The position numbers and the translations under genes were made by a program. 12,888 nucleotides of DNA, taken from contig CADEDU010000009.1 of the NCBI GenBank assembly GCA_902826155.1, positions 1 to 12,888 of the forward strand. Direction: 5' to 3'. Each line of letters starts with the position of its first letter. Position 1 is the first letter of the stretch. This DNA comes from an uncultured beta proteobacterium (GTDB taxonomy: Bacteria > Pseudomonadota > Gammaproteobacteria > Burkholderiales > SG8-39). The notes beneath the pieces were generated by a model. It was not told the origin of the DNA and ran no database searches. It was given only the letters and a program-made list of their open reading frames with translations. Of this stretch, positions 7,381 to 12,888 are shown piece by piece.

Positions 7381-8562
7381 ATCGCGATGCGGCATCGCAC
7401 CTGCATCACTGCACGGCTCAACATTCGAATGAGCAACCTAGTCACCGTGGCGGGATGAAGCAAAAAAATGAAAAAACCTACCAAGCGCCCTCGCGCCATA
7501 GATCCCGACAGCAAGCGCGCTCAACGCATCCCACAGACGCCAGAAGAGTGGCGCCCGTTTATTGGGCGCGGCGCGCAGGAATGGAATGAATGGCGGTCCG
7601 CAACTGGTTACAGTCCGTTGAATTTGGAAAATCTCTTCCTCGCAGACATGACCTCCCTGGCTGGCATTGACTTCAGCGGTTGCAACTTGGCATACACGGA
7701 TCTGCGCTGGAACAATTTGCGAGGAGCTAACTTTCGCAACTGTGGGCTAAATTCGACGGATCTAACCGATACGCAACTTGGAGGGTCAGATTTTTCAGGA
7801 GCACGATTTGCATCAACGATTCTCGGGGCAACCGACCTCTCTCAAGTAAATGGATTGTCCAACGTGACCCATACGGGTCCCAGTGTTATTGGAATTCAAA
7901 CCTTGTTGCTATCGGGAAAGGAAGTTCCCGAGTCGTTCTACCTTGGGGCAGGCGTTCCTCAAGTTGTTATTGACTATATCCCGTCGCTCGTAGGGGCACT
8001 ATCGCCCATACAGTTTCAGTCCTGCTTTATCAGCTACTCATCTAGTGATGAGGAATTCGCAAAAAGGCTGCATCAACGCCTTAGATCAGAAGGTTTGCGC
8101 GTTTGGTTCGCACCAGAGGACATGCAAGGTGGCAAAAGAATATTCGATCAACTCGAGGATGCGATACACATCCACGATCGCCTACTCTTAGTCCTTTCTG
8201 ACGCGAGCATGTCCAGTGGCTGGGTAGCAACGGAAGTTCGCAACGCTCGAAATACCGAGTTGCGTGAAACGCGAAAAAAGCTCTTTCCTCTTCGCGTCGT
8301 ACCCTACGAAAGGGTGCAAACGTGGCGGTTACAAGATTCCGATCGCGGTGTCAACCTTGCGGCCGAGGTTCGAGAGTATTTCATTCCTGACTTTTCGAAC
8401 TGGAAAGATCATGACGCGTTCGAAGCAGCATTTGCTAAGTTACTTCGAGATCTACGCAGCGATGCCTAACAAGCCGGGCAAGCTGACGGCCGCGAGCCGC
8501 TACGGCTCGGTCGCGGTTCCCTGCGGCGCGGGCGCGCCTCCGGCCGCACCTTACCGGCAGCG
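7375..8562 (+). mobile_element. Integron-type gene cassette 1 (TIR protein)
   Basis: Bounded by the core site at 7374-7380 and the attC at 8464-8568, cut at the conventional G/TTRRRY point. It holds one gene that fills most of the unit, with its stop codon inside the attC R'' box, the compact organisation typical of cassettes. The 87-base leader contains two perfect palindromes, GCATCGCGATGC (7379-7390) and CATTCGAATG. Base composition is clearly lower in GC than the flanking operons, which supports acquisition from elsewhere. Confidence 0.8.
7468..8469 (+). CDS. Pentapeptide-repeat/TIR-domain protein, candidate defence effector
   Basis: A 333-residue cytoplasmic protein. Residues about 51-125 are pentapeptide repeats (units such as LFLAD, IDFSG, CNLAY, TDLRW, ANFRN, SDFSG) expected to form a right-handed beta-helix. 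A linker with SGKEVPESFYLGAGVP (149-164) follows; I recognise it as a feature of the pentapeptide-TIR architecture. Residues 185-333 are a TIR domain: CFISYSSSDEEFAKRLHQRL (box 1), VWFAPEDMQGGKRI (BB loop) and SSGWVATEV with Glu256 at the NADase catalytic position. Bacterial TIR domains commonly degrade NAD+ or make cyclic ADP-ribose signals during phage defence; that function is inferred here. The ATG sits between A-runs after a weak GGGATGAAG. It is the only gene of cassette 1, so any partner would have to be encoded elsewhere. Confidence 0.9.
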   Translation: MKKPTKRPRAIDPDSKRAQRIPQTPEEWRPFIGRGAQEWNEWRSATGYSPLNLENLFLADMTSLAGIDFSGCNLAYTDLRWNNLRGANFRNCGLNSTDLTDTQLGGSDFSGARFASTILGATDLSQVNGLSNVTHTGPSVIGIQTLLLSGKEVPESFYLGAGVPQVVIDYIPSLVGALSPIQFQSCFISYSSSDEEFAKRLHQRLRSEGLRVWFAPEDMQGGKRIFDQLEDAIHIHDRLLLVLSDASMSSGWVATEVRNARNTELRETRKKLFPLRVVPYERVQTWRLQDSDRGVNLAAEVREYFIPDFSNWKDHDAFEAAFAKLLRDLRSDA

Positions 8563-8568
8563 TTAGGC
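8464..8568 (+). mobile_element. attC recombination site of cassette 1
   Basis: R'' is GCCTAAC (8464-8470) and R' is GTTAGGC (8562-8568), a perfect 7-bp pair. After a short unpaired spacer, GCCGG (8473-8477) pairs with CCGGC (8554-8558), AAG with CTT, TG with CA, and CGGCCG (8487-8492) with CGGCCG (8541-8546). A8486 is left as an extrahelical base, the feature integrases use to choose the strand. The 105-base length is within the attC range. The upstream gene's TAA lies inside R''. Confidence 0.88.
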
Positions 8569-9073
8569 AACGAAGATGCTTAAGACTTTGATGGCGCATC
8601 TACGAACGATCGTGCCAGCTCTCGGCGCCCATCGAAACGCAGAGGCAACTTATGCTGTACTTCGAGATCTGTGCGCATCAAAGCTAGCGCCGCTCGGATT
8701 TGCGTCATTCGAGCAAGGGGGTATGGGCAAGGCCGCGAGCTTCAGGCGCCCCGGAAGGGGAATTCAGCTCATATACGATCTACGTGAATTCGGATTCTTT
8801 CTCGATATTGTCGATCCGGGGCCACCTACAAGGCTCGTTGAGCACTTCATCCCAAAACACGACGCGCAGAATAGCGATCAAGAACAGCTTATTCTTCGAG
8901 TAACGTCTGCACTAGAGGCGTACGTGCAGAGTCTGGGAAGCCATTAGGTTGATTTCCTTACACGAATCACCATTGTTGCCTAACTGGCGCGTCGAGCTGA
9001 CTATCGCGAGCGCGCTTCGCTGGCTCGCGAACTCCTCGCCACGTAGTGGCGAGGCAGCAGCTCACGCACGGCG
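8563..9073 (+). mobile_element. Integron-type gene cassette 2 (unknown protein)
   Basis: Runs from the R' cut site of the first attC to that of the second attC. It carries one ORF in the same orientation as cassette 1, starting only 13 bases after the junction, as is common for cassettes. About 30 bases separate the stop from the next R'' box. No internal promoter is obvious, so expression may depend on transcription from upstream. Confidence 0.8.
8576..8947 (+). CDS. Cassette-encoded hypothetical protein, 123 aa
   Basis: I do not recognise this protein. It looks like a compact alpha/beta cytoplasmic protein: an amphipathic N-terminal part with TYAVLRDLCASKLAPLGF, a glycine-rich segment EQGGMGKAASFRRPGRG, alternating hydrophobic strands IQLIYDLREFGFFLDIVD, and a C-terminal helix LILRVTSALEAYVQSL. 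There is no signal peptide or membrane segment, no cysteine pair and no catalytic motif I can name. The ATG at 8576 has only a weak GAAG before it. Position inside a cassette between two attC sites, and a base composition matching cassette 1, support it as a real gene. Confidence 0.75.
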   Translation: MLKTLMAHLRTIVPALGAHRNAEATYAVLRDLCASKLAPLGFASFEQGGMGKAASFRRPGRGIQLIYDLREFGFFLDIVDPGPPTRLVEHFIPKHDAQNSDQEQLILRVTSALEAYVQSLGSH

Positions 9074-9079
9074 TTGAGC
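8978..9079 (+). mobile_element. attC recombination site of cassette 2, with a branched centre
   Basis: R'' is GCCTAAC (8978-8984) and R' is GTTGAGC (9073-9079). The outer three bases of each core pair, while the variable middle partly mismatches, as the RYYYAAC/GTTRRRY consensus allows. GCGT (8989-8992) and GAGCTG (8994-8999) pair with CAGCTCACGC (9058-9067), leaving C8993 extrahelical, and A9000 may be a second. The centre forms two hairpins instead of one: TCGCGAGC/GCTCGCGA (9004-9011/9023-9030) and CCTCGCCAC-GTA-GTGGCGAGG (9034-9054). Confidence 0.82.
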
Positions 9080-9129
9080 TTCAACAAGACAGCGCCACGC
9101 CTTTCCTTCACATCGCACCGACGTGCCCT

Positions 9130-9416
9130 GCGGAAGCCCATTCGCCCTGAGTGCGCCGAAGGGGGACGGCGGGCGCAGCGCCGACTTTGGCCGGGCCGAG
9201 GCGCGCAGCGCGGCGAGGGGTTTTCGGCTGCGGTTTTCTCGGATCCTCGCTCGCACTGAGCCCGCATTCTTCCACGGTGCTGGAAGCGAGGACCGAATTC
9301 CGCAGCCGCCTCGCTGCGCGAGCACCGCAGGGTAGCTCGCGATAGCAAGCCCCGGCCTTAGGAGGTGCTGTGCCCGCCGTCCTCCTCCGCGTCACTCAGG
9401 GCCCGTGGGCTTCGGC
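9130..9416 (-). repeat. Long palindromic element, copy B (inverted relative to copy A)
   Basis: A 287-bp imperfect hairpin homologous to 6932-7214 on the opposite strand. The outer arms 9130-9182 and 9364-9416 match at 42 of 53 positions by my count, with several of the rest being G-T pairs. The small internal hairpin is GCTTGC-TATC-GCGAGC on the minus strand (9335-9350), different in sequence from that of copy A but still paired with one wobble. It starts 51 bases after the second attC and ends 83 bases before the crotonase start. Bases 9080-9129 between attC and element show nothing recognisable. Confidence 0.85.
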
Positions 9417-9498
9417 AGCTTCAACGGTGCATCCCTCGCAACGGATGGGTAGCATGTGTTTCCCCGCGCGAACCCGACGCGCACAAACCGGACCCCGC

Positions 9499-10308
9499 AT
9501 GAACTTCGAAACCCTGGCCATCACCGAAGCCGATGGCGTCGCACACATCGAACTGAATCGCCCCGACAAGGCGAACGCGCTCAACGGGGCGATGTGGAAA
9601 GAGTTGAGAGCAGCGTTCGACTGGTTGCGCAGCAGTCGGGCTCGGGTAGGCGTGCTGAGTGGTCGCGGCAAGCACTTCACGGCCGGGATCGATCTCGATC
9701 TGCTCGTCGCGATGAAGGCCGAGATCGGCAGTCTGCCCGAAGGGCGGCGGCAGGAACGCCTCAGGGCGCTGATCGTCGAGTATCAGGAAGCCATCAGTGC
9801 CGCGGAGTCGTGCGGCAAGCCGGTGCTGGCCGCGATTCACGGCGCGTGCCTCGGTGGCGGGATCGATCTGGTCACCGCTTGCGATATGCGCTACGCCACC
9901 GCGGATGCGAGGTTCTCGGTGAAGGAGGCTGACCTCGCGATCGTGGCTGATGTCGGCACGCTGCAGCGGCTCCCACGACTGGTCGGAGAGGGGCTCGCGC
10001 GCGAACTTGCGTTCACGGCGCGCGAGTTCGACGGCAATGAGGCGCACGCGATGAAGCTGGTGAACCGCGTGTTTCAGGATAAAGACAGCCTGATGAAGTT
10101 CGTCATGGAGACGGCCACCGCGATTGCCTCCAAGTCGCCGCTCGCGATTCGCGGCACTAAGGACACGCTCAACTACAGCCGCGATCACTCGGTGGCCGAA
10201 GGGCTGGCGTACGTCGCGGCGAAGAACGCAGCGATCCTGTTCTCGGCCGATCTCACCGAGGCGATGGTGGCAATGAAGGAGAAGCGCAAGGCCCGGTTCG
10301 ACGATTGA
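9499..10308 (+). CDS. Crotonase-family protein, delta(3,5)-delta(2,4)-dienoyl-CoA isomerase-like (ECH1-like)
   Basis: A 269-residue enzyme acting on acyl-CoA thioesters. Oxyanion-hole segments are SGRGKHFTAGIDLDLL (54-69) and HGACLGGGIDLVTACDMRY. Asp123, Glu143 (in SVKEAD) and Asp151 (in ADVGTLQRLP) have exactly the 20- and 8-residue spacing of Asp176, Glu196 and Asp204 in rat dienoyl-CoA isomerase, and the NYSRDHSVAEGLAYVA stretch also matches ECH1. This favours isomerisation of 3,5-dienoyl-CoA in unsaturated fatty-acid oxidation over simple hydration. ATG 9499 begins the conserved fold; the frame is open upstream to 9370, but that sequence belongs mostly to the palindromic element. The ribosome-binding site is weak. 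No other beta-oxidation gene is adjacent. Confidence 0.92.
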   Translation: MNFETLAITEADGVAHIELNRPDKANALNGAMWKELRAAFDWLRSSRARVGVLSGRGKHFTAGIDLDLLVAMKAEIGSLPEGRRQERLRALIVEYQEAISAAESCGKPVLAAIHGACLGGGIDLVTACDMRYATADARFSVKEADLAIVADVGTLQRLPRLVGEGLARELAFTAREFDGNEAHAMKLVNRVFQDKDSLMKFVMETATAIASKSPLAIRGTKDTLNYSRDHSVAEGLAYVAAKNAAILFSADLTEAMVAMKEKRKARFDD

Positions 10309-10361
10309 GCTTGGTCGGGCGTCGCCGGGCACAGTCCGTCTCCGCCGCGTCGAGAAGCCCC

Positions 10362-10367
10362 TAGAAT
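10362..10367 (+). promoter_or_regulatory. Possible -10 box before the ABC transporter operon
   Basis: TAGAAT stands in the 102-base gap between the crotonase stop and the binding-protein start, 44 bases before the ATG. No convincing -35 hexamer is found 16-18 bases upstream, so this is tentative. Confidence 0.25.
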
Positions 10368-10410
10368 TCGATCTCGGATCTGTTCCGTCGTATCCGCTCC
10401 GGAGATCGCC

Positions 10411-12018
10411 ATGACTGCCCCCCGCATTTCCCGCCGCGCATTCAACGCCGGCGCGCTCGGTGCCGCACTCGCGCCGATCAGTCGCTTGAGCTTCGCGCAG
10501 ACGCCGCGCGCCGGCGGGCGGCTGGTGGTGGCGGCGGAGTCCGAGCCGCGCAATCTCAATCCGGCGATCGTGGCCTCGAACGCGGTGTTCCATATCGCGG
10601 CGAAGGTGATCGAACCGCTCGCCGAGATGTCTTACACGGGCAAGGGCGGGCTCGAGCCGCGCCTGGCTACCGCGTGGAGCGGATCATCCGACGGACGCAG
10701 CATCACCTTCACCTTGCGCGAGGGCGTGAGCTGGCACGACGGCAAACCGTTTTCCTCTGCCGACGTTGCGTTCTCCGCCATCGAAGTCTGGAAGAAGCTC
10801 CAGAACCTCGGCCGCGTCGTGTTCAAGGATCTCGAAGCGGTCGACACTCCCGACGCCAAGACCGCGATCTTCCGCTTCGCGCGCCCGACGCCGCTGCAGC
10901 TCATCCTCAATGCGTTGCCCGGGTTGTCGAGCGTGCTGCCTAAACACCTGTACGAGGGGACCGACATCAACGCCAACCCGGCCAATGCCAGGCTCGTCGG
11001 CACCGGGCCGTTCCGATTCGCGGAGTATCGGCAGGGTCAGTTCTACCGGCTCGATCGCAATCCGAACTACTGGGACAAGGGCAAGCCTTATCTGGATTCC
11101 ATCGTGTTCCGCGTGTTGCCCGATCGTGGTGCGGTGGCGGCGGCGATCGAGGCGAACGAGATCCAGCTCGCGCCGTTCTCGACCGTGCCGCTGGGCGACC
11201 TCAAGCGGATCGGCGCGGTAAAAGGTGTAGTCGTGACCGGCAAAGGCTATGAGGGGTTGACCTACCAGCTCACCGTCGAGATCAACCACCGGCGCAAGGA
11301 GCTGGCCGACGCACGAGTGCGCCGCGCGATTGCCCACGCCATCAACCGCAAGTTCGTGGTCGATACGATCTTTCTCGGCTACGCCACTGCTTCGAACGGA
11401 CCGGTGCCGAAGTTCGACAAGCAGTTCCATCTCGCTGATGCGCCGACGCCCGATTTCGATGTGAAGCGCGCCGAAGCGTTGCTCGACGAAGCCGGCTACA
11501 AGCGGGGCGCCAACGGCATGCGCTTCGCGTTGAACATCCTGCCCGCGCCATGGTTCGAACAGACCCGCCAGTTCGGCGACTACCTGCGTCAAGCGCTGCG
11601 CACCATCGGCATCGATGCGCGCATTGTCGGGAACGACGCGCCGGCACATATCAAGGCGGTGTACACCGACCACGCGTTCGATCTGGCGGTCGGCTCGCCG
11701 GTGTATCGCAACGATCCGGCCATCTCCACCACCATCCTCTATCAGAGCGGACTGCCGGCGGGCGTGCCGTTCTCGAACCAGTACGGTTACGCGAGCAAGG
11801 CGATGGACGACATCATCGCGCGGGCGGCGGTAACGGTCGACCCTGCGCAGCGCGCTGCGCAGTATCGCGACTTCCAGAAGATCGCCGGCGCCGAGCAGCC
11901 GATCGTCCATGTGGCCGAGTTCACGTTCATCACCGTGGCGCGCAACAGCGTGCGCAACCTCGCCAACAACCCGCGCTGGGCGACGTCGCATTGGGCCGAT
12001 ACCTGGTTGCAGGCGTAG
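10411..12018 (+). CDS. ABC transporter substrate-binding protein, family 5 (peptide/nickel type)
   Basis: A 535-residue periplasmic binding protein feeding the permease encoded next to it. The N-terminus has a twin-arginine export motif, SRRAFNAG (7-14), followed by a hydrophobic stretch and probable cleavage near FAQ/TP, so it should be exported folded through Tat. RLVVAAESEPRNLNPA opens the mature domain; FTLREGVSWHDGKPFSSADV is the family-5 signature, and LVGTGPFRFAEYRQGQFYRL and RNPNYWDKGKPYLDSIVFRV are further landmarks. Start ATG 10411 follows CCGGAG. Members bind peptides, opines, nickel or glutathione; the ligand here cannot be fixed. The permease starts 34 bases downstream, so the two form an operon that continues beyond the window. 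Confidence 0.95.
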   Translation: MTAPRISRRAFNAGALGAALAPISRLSFAQTPRAGGRLVVAAESEPRNLNPAIVASNAVFHIAAKVIEPLAEMSYTGKGGLEPRLATAWSGSSDGRSITFTLREGVSWHDGKPFSSADVAFSAIEVWKKLQNLGRVVFKDLEAVDTPDAKTAIFRFARPTPLQLILNALPGLSSVLPKHLYEGTDINANPANARLVGTGPFRFAEYRQGQFYRLDRNPNYWDKGKPYLDSIVFRVLPDRGAVAAAIEANEIQLAPFSTVPLGDLKRIGAVKGVVVTGKGYEGLTYQLTVEINHRRKELADARVRRAIAHAINRKFVVDTIFLGYATASNGPVPKFDKQFHLADAPTPDFDVKRAEALLDEAGYKRGANGMRFALNILPAPWFEQTRQFGDYLRQALRTIGIDARIVGNDAPAHIKAVYTDHAFDLAVGSPVYRNDPAISTTILYQSGLPAGVPFSNQYGYASKAMDDIIARAAVTVDPAQRAAQYRDFQKIAGAEQPIVHVAEFTFITVARNSVRNLANNPRWATSHWADTWLQA

Positions 12019-12052
12019 CGGCGTCGCAGCCGCGAGCGAATAGCGACGGGGC

Positions 12053-12888
12053 ATGGCGATGATCCGCGCGCTTCGCCTGGTGCGCCGTCGTCTGCTCAAC
12101 GCGCTGGCCGTCATTGCGCTGGTGGTGCTGGGCACGTATGCGCTGCTCGAGGCGGCACCGGGGGACGCCGCCGACGCCTACCTCGCGCAGACCGGTGGCG
12201 ATGCGGGGCTGGTGAAAGAGATGCGTGAGCGCTTCGGCCTGGGCCAGTCGTTCGGCACGCGACTGCTGCACTATGCCGGCGCGCTCGTGCGGCTTGACTT
12301 CGGCTACTCCGTCGCGTTCTCGCGCCCGGTGCTCGACATGGTGCTGGAGCGCTTGCCTAACACCGTGCTCCTCATGACCGGTGCGATCGCACTAGCGTTC
12401 GGCGCAGGCACGCTGCTCGGCATTGTCGCGGGCGCACGTCCAGGCAGCTGGCGCGACCGGCTGCTGTCTGGCACCTCGCTGGTGCTGTATGCCATTCCCG
12501 GTTTCTGGCTGGGGCTGATGCTGATCATCGTGTTCGCGGTGAAGCTCGGTGCGCTACCACTCGGTGGTATGGAGACAATCGCCTCGGGCAAGGAGGGTTT
12601 CGCGCGCGGACTCGATATCGCGCGGCATCTCGTGCTGCCGACGTGCGCGTTGGGAATGATCTACCTGGCCTTGTACCTGCGCCTGATGCGAGCCGGCATG
12701 GTCGAGGCATGGCGCAGTGATCACGTGCTGCTCGCCCGTGCCAAGGGGTTGCCACGCCGGCGCATCGTCTTGCGACACGTCGCGCGCAACGCGTTGCTGC
12801 CGGTGGTGACAATGCTCGGATTGCAGGCGAGCACCTTGCTCGGCGGCAGCGTCGTGATCGAAAGCGTGTTCGCGATTCCCGGCCTGGG
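12053..12888 (+). CDS. ABC transporter permease, DppB/OppB type (3' end outside window)
   Basis: An inner-membrane permease subunit open for 278 codons to the window end; the family is usually about 305-340 residues. The first helix (LLNALAVIALVVLGTYALLE) is followed by the PGDAADA and RFGLGQSFGTRLLHY periplasmic segment typical of DppB. RLPNTVLLMTGAIALAFGAG begins the transport domain. The EAA loop that contacts the ATPase reads ARAKGLPRRRIVLRHVARNA, followed by LLPVVTMLG. The start may be ATG 12053 or ATG 12059; the GGGG at 12048-12051 is better spaced for the second. The partner permease and ATPase genes are expected downstream. Confidence 0.93.
   Translation, partial: MAMIRALRLVRRRLLNALAVIALVVLGTYALLEAAPGDAADAYLAQTGGDAGLVKEMRERFGLGQSFGTRLLHYAGALVRLDFGYSVAFSRPVLDMVLERLPNTVLLMTGAIALAFGAGTLLGIVAGARPGSWRDRLLSGTSLVLYAIPGFWLGLMLIIVFAVKLGALPLGGMETIASGKEGFARGLDIARHLVLPTCALGMIYLALYLRLMRAGMVEAWRSDHVLLARAKGLPRRRIVLRHVARNALLPVVTMLGLQASTLLGGSVVIESVFAIPGL

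Noticed and set aside
8264..8566. 100-codon plus-strand ORF overlapping the TIR gene end and the first attC
   Set aside because: Out of frame with the TIR domain and reads through the attC stem; no independent support.
9001..9395. Overlapping ORFs in both orientations across the second attC and copy B
   Set aside because: Same reason: the palindrome produces mirror-image ORFs with no protein-like composition or start signals.
9077..9425. Nine-base direct repeat AGCTTCAAC at 9077-9085 and 9417-9425 as a target-site duplication of copy B
   Set aside because: The right copy abuts the element but the left copy is 44 bases away from it and overlaps the attC R' box; copy A has no matching pair. 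Probably chance.
10684..12135. 483-codon minus-strand ORF opposite the ABC binding-protein gene
   Set aside because: Antisense shadow caused by GC-biased codons; its composition is His/Arg-rich and the sense frame has complete family-5 signatures.

Overview
The window is high-GC bacterial chromosome, most likely from a betaproteobacterium of the Burkholderiales. That placement is an inference from a Bug/TctC-type periplasmic binding protein, a TRAP transporter operon, an ECH1-like crotonase and strongly GC-biased codon use. Most genes serve uptake and use of small organic molecules, but the middle of the window (about 6.93-9.42 kb) is a foreign island of a different kind.

Layout. 1-896 (-): Bug/TctC substrate-binding protein, cut by the window start. 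1167-1819 (+): an AbrB-type antitoxin and a PIN-domain toxin, overlapping by 4 bases, behind an inverted-repeat operator. 1890-2681 (-): a nucleoside phosphorylase-like protein, divergent from 2759-6919 (+), a four-gene operon of a cobalamin-independent methionine-synthase-like protein followed by a TRAP transporter (dctP, dctQ, dctM). 9499-10308 (+): a dienoyl-CoA isomerase-like crotonase. 10411-12888 (+): a Tat-exported peptide-type ABC binding protein and the start of its permease, cut by the window end.

The island between dctM and the crotonase holds two integron-type gene cassettes in the same orientation, each closed by an attC site that I could fold by hand (8464-8568 and 8978-9079). 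No integrase gene is visible, so this is a CALIN-like cluster or the remnant of an integron whose integrase was lost. Cassette 1 encodes a 333-residue protein with pentapeptide repeats followed by a TIR domain that keeps the putative NADase glutamate, a plausible anti-phage or cell-suicide effector. Cassette 2 encodes a 123-residue protein I do not recognise. Both cassettes have visibly lower GC than the neighbouring genes.

The cassette pair is bracketed by two inverted copies of a ~285-bp element (6932-7214 and 9130-9416). Each copy is itself a long imperfect hairpin. The two copies differ in both arms in ways that keep pairing, which suggests selection on a folded structure. This palindromic element and its position around the cassettes are the least explained signals here.
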